64,000 nucleotides of DNA from Shewanella donghaensis (lineage in GTDB: Bacteria > Pseudomonadota > Gammaproteobacteria > Enterobacterales > Shewanellaceae). Shown in pieces: positions 45,768 through 55,047 of the stretch. Every line of letters begins with the position of its first letter. Positions within the stretch are counted from its first letter, which is position 1. The notes beneath the pieces are model-generated. The model was not told the origin of the DNA. It saw only the letters and a list, made by a program, of their open reading frames with translations, and searched no databases. The stretch spans positions 248,001 through 312,000 of the forward strand of contig NZ_CP041783.1 in the NCBI RefSeq assembly GCF_007567505.1, written 5' to 3'. The translations under genes were made by a program, and so were the position numbers.

Positions 45768-45884
45768 TTAATGACTGATAATGCTTTTTTCAGATTTTTT
45801 GGCTGCTTTTGCTGCTTTCTTTTCTTTAGCTGTTAAAAGTGGTTGTTTTTTAACATTCTTCTTACTGTCTTGTCCTTTGCTCAT
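45768..45884 (-). CDS. 38-residue Lys/Ala-rich small protein
   Basis: An ATG with GGAAGG four bases upstream opens 38 codons: MSKGQDSKKNVKKQPL, then a run of Lys/Ala/Glu (TAKEKKAAKAAKK) ending SIISH. It is highly basic, with no signal peptide. Similar short Lys-rich proteins are conserved in gammaproteobacteria, to my recollection without assigned function. They might bind nucleic acid; that is a guess from charge. Confidence 0.7.
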   Translation of the reverse strand: MSKGQDSKKNVKKQPLLTAKEKKAAKAAKKSEKSIISH

Positions 45885-46179
45885 AATGCCTTCCATTTGT
45901 TGTAATGCCATAAACCTTAGGTCTGTTTAGTTCAGCCTGAGGACTGCGCTACCTAAATACATAAACTGAAAACGAGTTGGTAACTTTTTCAGTATGGGCT
46001 GATTAATTGATAATAGATAGCAATAATAGGGGCTTCGGGCTGCATTTATAGCGCGGAGTTGTTGTATCATTTAGTATAAACACAGCGTTGTCTTTCTATA
46101 TTTGAGATGAAAGGCTGATTCGTAGAGTGGTTTGTTAATTTTTAATGATGAATATCATTAGTATGGAATATCAAGAATT

Positions 46180-46596
46180 GTGAAATATATCATTACATTA
46201 AGCATTTTTGTTATGTTGCTGGTAACATGTTCTTTTAATACACAAAGTGCAGAAATTAAGCCATTTACCAGTGATGGTTGCAGTGTGTTTCCTGATGGCA
46301 CATTGATGCAAAAAGAACTATGGCTTGGATGCTGCACCGCCCATGATTTTGCGTATTGGAAGGGTGGCACGTTAATAGAAAAAGACGCATCAGATATTGC
46401 TTTAAAAGAATGTGTTGCAGCTCTTGGCAAAGAGGATATTGGGCTAATTATGTTAGCTGGTGTGCGCGTTGGTGGCTCAGCGTACTTTCCAACGTCTTTT
46501 CGTTGGGGGTATGGTTGGCCATACCCCAAGCCTTATGGTGAACTCACAGCTAATGAACGTGAGCAAATAAAAAAATCACAACAAGTTAACCAATAG
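46180..46596 (+). CDS. Secreted phospholipase A2-like protein (CC-x-x-HD motif)
   Basis: The protein has 138 residues from a GTG; the ATG at 46162 is out of frame. The signal peptide (MLLVTCSFNTQSAE) may be a lipoprotein type, with Cys at about 17. The mature part begins FTSDGCSVFPDGT and holds LGCCTAHDFAYWKGG, a Cys-Cys-x-x-His-Asp centre as in secreted phospholipases A2, then GVRVGGSAYFPTSFRWGYGW. I recognise the family from many proteobacteria; automated names for it vary. Ca-dependent lipid hydrolysis is plausible, not shown. It stands alone. Confidence 0.7.
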   Translation: MKYIITLSIFVMLLVTCSFNTQSAEIKPFTSDGCSVFPDGTLMQKELWLGCCTAHDFAYWKGGTLIEKDASDIALKECVAALGKEDIGLIMLAGVRVGGSAYFPTSFRWGYGWPYPKPYGELTANEREQIKKSQQVNQ

Positions 46597-46605
46597 CATT
46601 AAAAA

Positions 46606-46668
46606 TTCAACTTTCAACTTTCAACTTTCAACTTTCAACTTTCAACTTTCAACTTTCAACTTTCAACT
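46606..46668. repeat. Nine tandem heptamers (TTCAACT)
   Basis: Nine perfect 7-base copies immediately follow the PLA2-like gene. A short 22-codon frame begins at 46690 (MELIVKQLQQRGY) but has no good support and may be a remnant. The rest of the gap up to 46854 is empty. Confidence 0.92.
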
Positions 46669-46854
46669 TCGAGAAGGTGGAATTATTAAATGGAACTAAT
46701 AGTTAAACAGTTACAACAGCGAGGTTATGCTGCCTCATATGAAGGGGGATTGTTGGAATAGCCCTGACTGAATTTAAAGTGGGAAGGTTACATAAACCCC
46801 TCTAATTTATTAATCTAAAAAAATCATAATTTACAATGGATGTAATCACTCTAG

Positions 46855-47121
46855 ATGATATTTATATTAAAACTTTTAATACTTTTCGGTTTGGTCAAAT
46901 TACTTGAGCAGAATGAAAAACCTTTCCTGTGCGCCGCGATATATAGTGTAATATTTTTTGTTTTATCGTTCTCAATAGGTACAGGCTTTGTTGATGCTTT
47001 AATTGGCTCAATTATATCGTTTGTCTTTGCTGCCATTTATTTTTGGCTGCTTGATCGCTTTATGAATAGTGGTTGGTTTTGGCCAATATTTGCCATCGGG
47101 ATTTTATTTGGCTTTGTTTAA
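46855..47121 (+). CDS. Small hydrophobic membrane protein, unknown
   Basis: The protein has 88 residues and three to four hydrophobic segments: IFILKLLILFGLVKLL, AAIYSVIFFVLSFSIG, IISFVFAAIYFWLLDRF, WFWPIFAIGILFGFV. A Lys/Glu/Asn-rich turn follows the first. No family recognised. No strong ribosome site is visible, but composition and length suit a real gene. It lies in a stretch rich in small and broken genes. Confidence 0.55.
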   Translation: MIFILKLLILFGLVKLLEQNEKPFLCAAIYSVIFFVLSFSIGTGFVDALIGSIISFVFAAIYFWLLDRFMNSGWFWPIFAIGILFGFV

Positions 47122-47248
47122 AGCTATTTTATTGAATTGACATTTACTCAGTCTGGTTCGTTTTGATTTACGATTTTCATAAACTTCAACGTACTTTAGT
47201 ATCGCAATCAATAATTAAAAAATAGTAAAACAATATGGAGATTATTTT

Positions 47249-47662
47249 GTGAAATTTGAAGTGATTAATGAAGAGAATAAAGAAGTCTTGGAGACTCTTG
47301 TAAATGGTGTTCGCGAACACCGATTTGAACATATGGGATCGGAAGATACTAAACCTTTATCTGTGGTTTCTCGTGATGAAAATGGTCATATCCTTGGCGG
47401 TATTGCTGGGCGAACCATCTACAGAAACTTTCTAATTGAAGTGCTTTGGGTCGATAAAGCAACCAGGGGCTCAGGTCTTGGTCGTCAATTAATGGAAATG
47501 GCTGAAGTTGAAGCGATAAAAAGAGGCTGTGTTCTTGCTCAATTGGACACGTTAGATTATCAAGCGCCTGAGTTTTATAAAAAGCTGGGTTTTGAGATAG
47601 CAGGCAGTGTGGCAGCATTTACTGGCAGCCCAGAAAGGATTTTTCTCACCAAAAAATACTAA
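47249..47662 (+). CDS. GNAT-family N-acetyltransferase
   Basis: The protein has 137 residues from a GTG, with GGAG eight bases upstream. GNAT fold: beta strands around LSVVSRDENGHILGGIAGRTIY, the strand before motif A (FLIEVLWVDKATRGSGLGRQLM) with the acetyl-CoA-binding R-G-x-G-L-G loop, and the C-terminal Y-x-K-x-G-F motif (PEFYKKLGFEIAG). The acceptor is unknown; small members of this layout acetylate amines or antibiotics. Complete, unlike the GNAT remnant at 12813. Confidence 0.9.
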   Translation: MKFEVINEENKEVLETLVNGVREHRFEHMGSEDTKPLSVVSRDENGHILGGIAGRTIYRNFLIEVLWVDKATRGSGLGRQLMEMAEVEAIKRGCVLAQLDTLDYQAPEFYKKLGFEIAGSVAAFTGSPERIFLTKKY

Positions 47663-47723
47663 TGTTTATTTAATGCAGAACGGCTGATTTACAAGGCGGT
47701 AAGGTTTGAATGAGATTAAAGCC

Positions 47724-47895
47724 ATGCTTGAATTTATAGTCGAAATAGAAAAGTTAAAGTCGGTAATTCGTAATACTAAACCCGTTGGAGATTATGACTC
47801 TTAATGGTGAGCGCATCGCTAAAGGCAGTAATGCTCTTTGGCTCGAACTCGAACAGCAATTAGAAAAAGCCGCAGATGATGGTTTAATGAATTAA
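47724..47895 (+). pseudogene. HD-domain hydrolase remnant with central deletion and frameshift
   Basis: The first part (47724-47804) reads MLEFIVEIEKLKSVIRNTKPVGDY, the family start before the metal-binding HD region. The second (to 47895, another frame) reads NGERIAKGSNALWLELEQQLE plus KAADDGL, the family end. About 130 residues, including all metal ligands, are missing between them. Plainly a decayed copy of a YfbR-like/HD-superfamily hydrolase gene. Confidence 0.7.
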
Positions 47896-48291
47896 AGGCA
47901 GAGCCATTGAATCGATATTTCTCCATCGACTTTTGCTTCATTTTTATGCTACAAATCGACGCCTAAATTAGCTGTTCTTCTATGGTCTAATAATGGGGTT
48001 ATTGGCACCTTAAGCTTTTTTATTTCAATGCTTAATTTGTCGTATTCCTTAAAACCTTTTTATTGAAATCCCTATATTCATTCACTCACCTAAAATATTG
48101 ATTAATTATTGAGCGGTGTAGGCATGAAACACCATATAAATTGCGCTAGCTCTTGCTGTTATCTACACATAGAAACTACACTGGAGTTACATGTTTATCA
48201 CAACAATAACTGGTGTGTATTCAATTAGATCTAATTGATTTCAAAAGCACCGTTTTGACATTCGTTATCAGCACATTTCCGGGACGAAAGT
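47896..48291. other. Gap before the RND efflux operon
   Basis: About 400 AT-rich bases with no gene. TTGACA at 48254-48259 could be a -35 element of the efflux promoter, but no matching -10 is clear. No regulator gene is adjacent to the operon. Confidence 0.35.
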
Positions 48292-49518
48292 ATGCCAAAT
48301 CATCTCAATAACACCGCGTTTAAATTTGCACTGCTATTTTCATCTCTGGCGCTTATTTCTGGCTGCGAAAAAGAACCAATAAAAATCACCCCCAAATTAG
48401 TCGTTGTTGAGAAGGTTGCAACTGCCACAGTGCCGTTATATGGCAACTATGTTGGTGTGACTCAAGCGTCTTTAGATGTTGAAGTCAGAGCAAGGGTTGA
48501 CGGGTTTGTTGAGAATAAGAGTTTTATTGAGGGGAGTGCGGTTAAAGAGGGCGCATTGCTTTACCGGATTGATAATCGTCCCTATGTGGCCGTAGTTAAC
48601 CGTTTAAGTGCCAACGTTGAGTCACAGCAATCGGCCTATGAAAAGGCCAAGCGTGATGTGGAACGATTAAAACCGCTGTACGAACAAGATGCTGCCAGCC
48701 AGTTAGATTTTGATAATGCACTTTCAGTCCAGTCTCAAGCAAAATCCAGTGTTGCGGCGAGCAAAGCAGAGCTTGAAGAAGCCAAACTTGAATTGAGTTA
48801 TACCGAAATTAAATCGCCAATCTCAGGTCTTGTAAGTCGTTCAGAAGTCGATATCGGCGCATTAGTGGGGAGCAGCGGTCAATCGTTATTAACGCGGGTG
48901 AAGCAAGTAGACCCTATTTATGTGACGTTTAATATGTCGGCACTGGATTATCTTAATGCCCGTCGCCGTATGGCAAGTTATAGCGCCCAAAAGGTTGCTG
49001 ATTCTGAGGGTAAAGCTGTTGAGGGCTTTGTAACCATTACATTGCCAGATAACAGTCAATACCGTTACTTGGGGGATGTGGGTTTTACAGATCCTTCAGT
49101 TAATCCCGAAACTGGCACTTTTCAGGTTCGTGCTGAACTTCCTAATCCAGATAAAGAATTACTTCCTGGTCAATACACCAAGGTTAGAATAAAACTCAGT
49201 GAAGTGAATGATGCGATTGTTATTCCACAAAAAGCCACCCAGGTAGACCAAGGTGGCGTCTATGTGATGGTGGTGTTGCCAGATAATAAAGTCGAACGTC
49301 GTTTTATTGTGATTAAGCATCAAGGTGAAATGGGTGTGGTGGTGCAAAGTGGCCTTAAAGCCGGTGAACTGGTGATTGTTGAAGGCATGCATCGGGTTCG
49401 CCACGGACAACTTGCCGAACCATTAACCGCTGAACAATATTATAAAAAAGAAGATGTTAAAGAAAAAGAACAAGCATTAAAACAACAAGAGCTTGAGCAG
49501 GAACAGGAGGGTAACTAA
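48292..49518 (+). CDS. RND efflux membrane-fusion protein (AcrA/MexA type)
   Basis: The protein has 408 residues. A lipoprotein signal (LISGC) anchors it to the inner membrane facing the periplasm. Family pattern: a biotinyl-lipoyl-like half (VEVRARVDGFVENKSFIEGS and YRIDNRPYVA), an alpha-hairpin with the TolC-binding tip (LKPLYEQDAASQLDFDNA), the second lipoyl half (YTEIKSPISGLVSRS) and a beta-barrel (GTFQVRAELPNPDKELLPGQYTKVR). The tail is Gln/Glu-rich. First gene of a three-gene operon: the stop overlaps the pump start by one base. It links pump and outer-membrane channel. Confidence 0.93.
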   Translation: MPNHLNNTAFKFALLFSSLALISGCEKEPIKITPKLVVVEKVATATVPLYGNYVGVTQASLDVEVRARVDGFVENKSFIEGSAVKEGALLYRIDNRPYVAVVNRLSANVESQQSAYEKAKRDVERLKPLYEQDAASQLDFDNALSVQSQAKSSVAASKAELEEAKLELSYTEIKSPISGLVSRSEVDIGALVGSSGQSLLTRVKQVDPIYVTFNMSALDYLNARRRMASYSAQKVADSEGKAVEGFVTITLPDNSQYRYLGDVGFTDPSVNPETGTFQVRAELPNPDKELLPGQYTKVRIKLSEVNDAIVIPQKATQVDQGGVYVMVVLPDNKVERRFIVIKHQGEMGVVVQSGLKAGELVIVEGMHRVRHGQLAEPLTAEQYYKKEDVKEKEQALKQQELEQEQEGN

Positions 49519-52500
49519 TGGCACAATATTTCGTTAATCGCCCTGTTTTTGCTAGTGTAATTTCGATTGTTATTGTGTTGCTGGGTTTAATTGCCATGTT
49601 TCAATTACCCATCGACCAATATCCATACATTACGCCGCCTCAGGTAAAAATATCAGCATCTTACCCAGGTGCTACATCAACTACTGCTGCAGAATCAGTG
49701 GCTACACCCTTAGAGCAAGAGCTTAACGGCTTGCCAAACATGATTTATATGAGTTCTAAAAGTACTAATTCTGGCAGTACCAATGTCACGATTACCTTTG
49801 ATGTCGGTACTAACCCAGATCTTGCTGCGGTTGATGCACAAAACTCTACTCAACAAGCTACGGGCAGTTTACCCATTGATGTACAAACTGAAGGGGTCTC
49901 AGTATCAAAAGAGGCTTCTGTTGAGCTGCTTAAGTTAGCATTAACCTCAGAAGACGAACGCTACGATGAAATTTATCTTAGTAACTATGCCACCATTAAT
50001 ATTCAGTCAGCGTTAAAACGCATTCCAGGTGTTGGACGAGTCAGAAACACGGGGTCGCGTAGTTATTCAATGCGAGTGTGGTTAAATCCCGACACCATGG
50101 CGGGTTATGGACTCACGACCTCTGATGTTATTGATGCGATTAAAGCGCAAAACAAAGAGTCTCCAGCAGGCAGTATTGGTTCACAACCTAATGCCGATAC
50201 GCTGAGTATGACTATGCCTATCACTGCTGCAGGGCGCATGAGTAGTGTGCCGCAATTTAACGAAATTATTGTTCGTGCCAGCGCCGATGGCTCGATTATT
50301 CGACTGCGTGATATTGCCAGTATTGAGCTTGGTTCATCATCTTATACGCTGCAATCTCAGCTCAATGGTGATAATGCCACGATCTTGCAGGTTTACTTAT
50401 TACCAGGGGCTAATGCGCTCGAAGTCACTAAAAAAGTTAAAAGTGAAATGGCAAAACTTGCCCTAAAATTCCCTCAAGGGATGAATTGGGAAGTGTTCTT
50501 TGATGCGTCAGTCTTTATTGAAAACTCCATTGATGAAGTGGTTAAAACCTTAGTTGAAGCATTAATTTTGGTTATCATTGTGGTGTTTTTATTCTTGCAA
50601 AATATCCGCGCCACGCTCATTCCTGCTATTGCGGTACCTGTGTCATTAATCGGTACACTCGCCGCAATGCTGGCCTTTGGTTTTACCATCAATACTGTGA
50701 GTTTGTTGGCGTTGGTGCTGGCCATTGGTATTGTGGTCGATGATGCTATTGTGGTGGTGGAAAATGTTGAGCGCTTAATGCATGAGAAAGGACTAAGTCC
50801 ATCAGAAGCCACCAAGGTTGCTATGAAGGAGTTGTCTGGTGCACTTATCGCTACCAGCCTAGTGCTTGCTGCTGTATTTGTGCCCGTGTCTTTCTTGTCG
50901 GGGATCACCGGTATTATGTATCGTGAGTTCGCCGTAGCCATAACGGTTGCAGTATTGATTTCGACTGTGGTTGCGCTGACCCTTTCACCCGCACTTTGTG
51001 CGTTATTACTTAAGCCAGGTGATAAAGCCACCTCTGGTTTTTTCAAATGGATGAATGACCGTTTAGACACCGCAACTGCTAAATATGTATGGTTGGTTAG
51101 TTTAACAAATAAATATGCTAAACGCAGTTATTTGCTGTTTATTCTAATGGTAGGCGGAGTGTATTTAATTATGAGCACACTACCATCAAGCTTTATGCCA
51201 GATGAAGATCAAGGGCGCTTTTTTATCGATGTGTCTTTGCCTAATGGCGCAACGGTTAATCGTACTCAAGATGTGCTTAAAAAAGCAGAAGCCACAGTGC
51301 TTGCCCATCCAGCTATTGCCTACTCATTTACCCTTGCGGGAGAGAACAGACGTTCAGGCTCTAATCAAGCTAACGGTCAGTTTGAGATTATTCTAAAACC
51401 TTGGTCTGATCGCGTTGATACTAATGCGACAGTACAGCAGGTAATGAACGATATTAAGCAAGAACTCCATGATGTGCTGGAAGCTGAATTCAAAATATAT
51501 TTACCTTCTGCAGTTCCTGGTCTTGGTAATGGTTCTGGCGTTGAAATGGAACTACAAGATACCTCAGGCAGTAATTTTAAAGGCTTGATGGAAACCGCTG
51601 ATGAATTGGTTGAAGCCTTAAAGCTACAACCTGAGATAGCCACCGCAGGATTATCGCTACAAACGGCTATTCCGCAATTACACCTCAGCGTAGATGAGGC
51701 TAAAGCGATGGCCATTGGGGTTAAGGTTTCCGATATCTATGGCACGATTAAAACCTTTACTGACTCATCGACGGTTAATGACTTCAATTTATTTGGTCGT
51801 GTGTATCGAGTGAAAGTGCAAGCTTCAGAGGAGTTTCGTCAATTCCCCGATCAAATAGAGAATTACCATGTACGTTCATCATCGGGCGCCATGGTGCCAG
51901 TCGGCGTATTAGCTAAATATGATTACTCAGTAGGACCTGCTGCGGTGACTCATTACAACATGTTCACCAGTGCGTCGATAAATGCATCTCCCGCAGTGGG
52001 CTATGCTTCTGGTGATGTGATTAAGGCAATTGAACGGGTAGCTAAACCCATACTACCCGATGAATTTAGTTACGAGTGGACAGGTATCACATATCAAGAA
52101 GTGCAGTCTGCCAACCAAACAGCTATAGCGGTTACCTTAGCAATGGTGTTTGTGTTCTTGTTCCTTGCAGCGCTTTATGAAAGTTGGACCTTGCCAATTG
52201 CCGTGTTACTTATCGCGCCAATTGCAATGTTAGGCGCATCACTGGGGACTTTAGTTAGCGGTATGGAAAGTAATTTATTTTTCCAGGTGGCATTTATCGC
52301 ACTGATTGGTATGGCTGCGAAAAACTCGATATTGATTGTCGAGTTTGCGAATCAGTTACATAAAGAAGGTAAGAGTCGATTAGATGCCGCACTCGAAGCG
52401 GCTAATATGCGTTTTAGGCCGATTCTAATGACGTCATTGGCATTTATTCTCGGGGTGTTACCACTGGTATTGTCTGTGGGGCCTGGTGCGGTGAGTCGAC

Positions 52501-52652
52501 AAAGTATTTCTATCCCTATCTTATGCGGCATGATCTTCGCGACAACCATTGGGATTGTAATGGTTCCGTTGTTTTTTGTGACAACAGCAGGTTGGGTTAA
52601 ATCTAAAATTAGCGCCAAAGCCGATACCGCGGAGGTATCTACTCATGCCTAA
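49518..52652 (+). CDS. RND multidrug efflux pump (AcrB/MexB, HAE1 type)
   Basis: The protein has 1044 residues and the 12-helix, two-large-loop plan of proton-driven drug pumps. Features: N-terminal FVNRPVFASVISIVIVLLG, the proton-relay Asp pair in GIVVDDAIVVVENVER (helix 4), the Lys in IGMAAKNSILIVEFA (helix 10), and pore-domain motifs GATSTTAAESVATPLEQELNG. It exports lipophilic drugs, dyes or detergents from the inner leaflet or periplasm via adaptor and OM channel encoded on each side. Substrates cannot be read from sequence. Confidence 0.95.
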   Translation: MAQYFVNRPVFASVISIVIVLLGLIAMFQLPIDQYPYITPPQVKISASYPGATSTTAAESVATPLEQELNGLPNMIYMSSKSTNSGSTNVTITFDVGTNPDLAAVDAQNSTQQATGSLPIDVQTEGVSVSKEASVELLKLALTSEDERYDEIYLSNYATINIQSALKRIPGVGRVRNTGSRSYSMRVWLNPDTMAGYGLTTSDVIDAIKAQNKESPAGSIGSQPNADTLSMTMPITAAGRMSSVPQFNEIIVRASADGSIIRLRDIASIELGSSSYTLQSQLNGDNATILQVYLLPGANALEVTKKVKSEMAKLALKFPQGMNWEVFFDASVFIENSIDEVVKTLVEALILVIIVVFLFLQNIRATLIPAIAVPVSLIGTLAAMLAFGFTINTVSLLALVLAIGIVVDDAIVVVENVERLMHEKGLSPSEATKVAMKELSGALIATSLVLAAVFVPVSFLSGITGIMYREFAVAITVAVLISTVVALTLSPALCALLLKPGDKATSGFFKWMNDRLDTATAKYVWLVSLTNKYAKRSYLLFILMVGGVYLIMSTLPSSFMPDEDQGRFFIDVSLPNGATVNRTQDVLKKAEATVLAHPAIAYSFTLAGENRRSGSNQANGQFEIILKPWSDRVDTNATVQQVMNDIKQELHDVLEAEFKIYLPSAVPGLGNGSGVEMELQDTSGSNFKGLMETADELVEALKLQPEIATAGLSLQTAIPQLHLSVDEAKAMAIGVKVSDIYGTIKTFTDSSTVNDFNLFGRVYRVKVQASEEFRQFPDQIENYHVRSSSGAMVPVGVLAKYDYSVGPAAVTHYNMFTSASINASPAVGYASGDVIKAIERVAKPILPDEFSYEWTGITYQEVQSANQTAIAVTLAMVFVFLFLAALYESWTLPIAVLLIAPIAMLGASLGTLVSGMESNLFFQVAFIALIGMAAKNSILIVEFANQLHKEGKSRLDAALEAANMRFRPILMTSLAFILGVLPLVLSVGPGAVSRQSISIPILCGMIFATTIGIVMVPLFFVTTAGWVKSKISAKADTAEVSTHA

Positions 52653-54156
52653 TCAATATAATCAGACACTCACCAATATGATCGCAATAAATAGCTGTAA
52701 ATTGAAAAAGTTATCAATGGCCTTATCTGCCGGTATTATGCTGCTTTCTGGTTGCGCTATGGGGCCTGATTATCAAAGACCTGAACTGGATATTCCCGAT
52801 CAGTTTCATAATGAATTACAGCAGACTGACGGACAAAATGTAGGGCTTAGGCATTGGCGTGATTTCTATTTGGATCCTGATTTACAGGTACTGATTGAAC
52901 ATGCTCTGGATCAAAACCTCGATATAGAAGGCGTTCGATCAAGGTTAATAGCTGCAAGGGCTGGCGTTACCGTAACCGATGCGGCATTGTTTCCTGCTAT
53001 AGGCCTTGAAGTAGATGGTGAACGAGCATTAGACAGTGCGTTAACCAATACTGATCCCATTAAAGAAGATACCTTTTATGTGGCAGGTACCGTTTCTTGG
53101 GAGCTGGACCTTTGGGGCGCCAATCGTCGAAGAAGTGAAGCTGAATTTGCTAACTTTCTTTCGTCACAAGAAGCGCTGAACTTAGCCACTATCAGCTTAA
53201 TCAGCGATGTGGCCAGTTGCTATTATGAATGGCTTGATATTGAACAGCGCTATCAAATTTCATTAAACACCGTTGATCTTCGTAAGAAAGAACGAGACCT
53301 TGCTCGATTGCGTAAGCAAAATGGGGTGATCTCAGGTTTACAAGTTAGACAAGCAGAAGTTGAATATCAAAGTGCCAGAGTGACACTGCCAGACCTTGAT
53401 TATGAGCGCAGTGAAAAGGCCAATCAGTTAAGGATTTTATTGGGCGAATTTAAATATCCTTTAAGCCCTAAAACTGAAGCTGAATTAAAAGCTGACAGCG
53501 CATTATTTCCTGATTCATTCGCAGTTGGGATCCCATCACAGATGCTGTCACAGCGGCCAGATGTTAAATCAGCGGAGCAGGCACTTGTCGCGGCTAATGC
53601 CAATGTCGGCGTGGCTAAAACAGCATTTTTTCCAAAATTTACCATTAGCGGAAGTTATGGTTCAGAGTCAGAAGATTTAAGTGATATTTTTGATAGTCAA
53701 GGTGTCACTTGGGCATTATTGGGTGGGATAACTGCGCCAATTTTCAATGCTGGTAGTATTTCAGCTCAATATGACATAGCCAGAGAAGATGCTAAACAAG
53801 CGATGCTCAGTTATAGAAGTACGGTACTCGGAGCCTACTTTGAAGTGAACGATGCGATGAACAGTTTCAGACGTTCAGAACTGGCGATTGAAGCACAGAA
53901 GGAGTTAGTGGTGGCTTCAACTGAATACACTCGATTAGCTACGTTAAGGTATCGTAATGGTGTATCTAGTTCGTTAGATCTGATGGATGCACAGCGTAGC
54001 CTATTTAGTGCTGAGTTGACGTTAAGTCTGGTAAAACGTGACCGATTATTATCAATGATCACACTTTATCGAGCGCTTGGCGGCGGTGTCTTGACCAGTG
54101 ATGAAATGAAAGCCGAGCTTGAAAAAACATCGGGTAACGAACAAGCTGAGGGGTGA
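52645..54156 (+). CDS. Outer-membrane efflux channel (NodT/OprM family lipoprotein)
   Basis: The protein has 503 residues. The ATG at 52645 has GGAGG 9 bases before it and overlaps the pump gene end by 8 bp; an internal ATG at 52678 is possible. Lipobox LLSGC, then the family start AMGPDYQRPELDIP. Helical OMF repeats follow: SWELDLWGANRRR and the second-half counterpart GITAPIFNAGSISAQYDIA, plus RPDVKSAEQALVAANANVG. It completes a tripartite pump, so the set is self-sufficient. Confidence 0.94.
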   Translation: MPNQYNQTLTNMIAINSCKLKKLSMALSAGIMLLSGCAMGPDYQRPELDIPDQFHNELQQTDGQNVGLRHWRDFYLDPDLQVLIEHALDQNLDIEGVRSRLIAARAGVTVTDAALFPAIGLEVDGERALDSALTNTDPIKEDTFYVAGTVSWELDLWGANRRRSEAEFANFLSSQEALNLATISLISDVASCYYEWLDIEQRYQISLNTVDLRKKERDLARLRKQNGVISGLQVRQAEVEYQSARVTLPDLDYERSEKANQLRILLGEFKYPLSPKTEAELKADSALFPDSFAVGIPSQMLSQRPDVKSAEQALVAANANVGVAKTAFFPKFTISGSYGSESEDLSDIFDSQGVTWALLGGITAPIFNAGSISAQYDIAREDAKQAMLSYRSTVLGAYFEVNDAMNSFRRSELAIEAQKELVVASTEYTRLATLRYRNGVSSSLDLMDAQRSLFSAELTLSLVKRDRLLSMITLYRALGGGVLTSDEMKAELEKTSGNEQAEG

Positions 54157-54305
54157 GTAGATATTGCTGGTCGTTAGCAAGGACATTTGTGATATTTTGA
54201 TAATAGATGCGATGCTGTATGCAGTTTCAAGTAATTTCAGCATCCATTTCTTTTATTCGTAGTAACATTATTTATCTTAGCCAGTTTAGTTTAAAAGAAG
54301 AGTTA

Positions 54306-54899
54306 ATGGACAACATATCTAACAATAATCAATATTTCGAGGTTACCTTTAGCAAGCAAGTGATACCTTCGGTAGCTGATTGTGAGTTTGAAGAGTGCGA
54401 GTTTAACGACTGTGATTTTTCGGATGCTATTTTTAAACATTGTAAGTTTTTAAATTGCTCATTCAATCGTTGTAATTTGAGCTTGATGAAAGTGCCATTG
54501 ACGCGTTTTTTTGAGGTGGACTTTAATGATTGTAAGATGGTGGGTGTTGATTGGACTAAGGCGGATTGGCCATCGTTTCATCGAGACTCTCAATTAAGTT
54601 TTAACCGCTGTATTCTTAACGATTGTTCGTTTTTCGGTTTAGTGTTGAATGAACTAAAGTTGATTGAATGTAAGATACATGACGTTGATTTTCGCAATGG
54701 TGACTTCGCTAATTCAACAATGACTTTTTGTGATTTTACTAATAGTATTTTTATGAAAACCAATTTACAAAACGTCGATTTTAGTGATTCAAGTGATTTT
54801 ACGATTGATGTAATGCAAAACCGCATTGCCCAAGCTAAGTTCTCACGTTTTGAAGCGTTAAGCTTACTTGAAAGTTTAGATATAGAGCTGGTGGATTAA
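54306..54899 (+). CDS. Pentapeptide-repeat protein
   Basis: The protein has 197 residues from the ATG at 54306, with AAGAAGAG upstream; earlier in-frame starts add a hydrophobic, unsupported extension. A right-handed beta-helix of C/A-x-F-x-x units: CEFEECEFNDCDFSDAIF, then KHCKFLNCSFNRCNL, a linker with WTKADWPSF, then CKIHDVDFRNGDF and FTNSIFMKTNL. Cys-rich coils are usual. It is distinct from plasmid Qnr proteins in linker and tail (SLLESLDIELVD). It may mimic DNA and touch gyrase, but that is not shown. Although it follows efflux genes by 150 bp it may be independently transcribed. Confidence 0.88.
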   Translation: MDNISNNNQYFEVTFSKQVIPSVADCEFEECEFNDCDFSDAIFKHCKFLNCSFNRCNLSLMKVPLTRFFEVDFNDCKMVGVDWTKADWPSFHRDSQLSFNRCILNDCSFFGLVLNELKLIECKIHDVDFRNGDFANSTMTFCDFTNSIFMKTNLQNVDFSDSSDFTIDVMQNRIAQAKFSRFEALSLLESLDIELVD

Positions 54900-54926
54900 C
54901 CCTATTGTTTACTTAAGTCAGTTAAT

Positions 54927-54964
54927 AAAAAGCGCTATGATTATAATGTAAAAATCATAGCGCT
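54927..54964 (-). terminator. Terminator for bioA (and possibly the pentapeptide gene)
   Basis: AGCGCTATGATT (54931-54942) pairs with AATCATAGCGCT (54953-54964). On the minus strand the stem is followed by TTTT, as expected for bioA; on the plus strand the T run is poor. Confidence 0.75.
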
Positions 54965-55047
54965 CTCATCTTCTGTACATCTTCGCATTGTTTATCAGAA
55001 TAGCTCAGCTTTTATTCCAGCGAATATCCCAATTTAAGTCACCACAA

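Noticed and set aside
46690..46758. Short frame after the heptamer array
   Set aside because: Only 22 codons, no family match; cannot be told from chance.
50474..51070. Long minus-strand frame inside the RND pump gene
   Set aside because: Antisense shadow produced by codon bias in a clear coding region.
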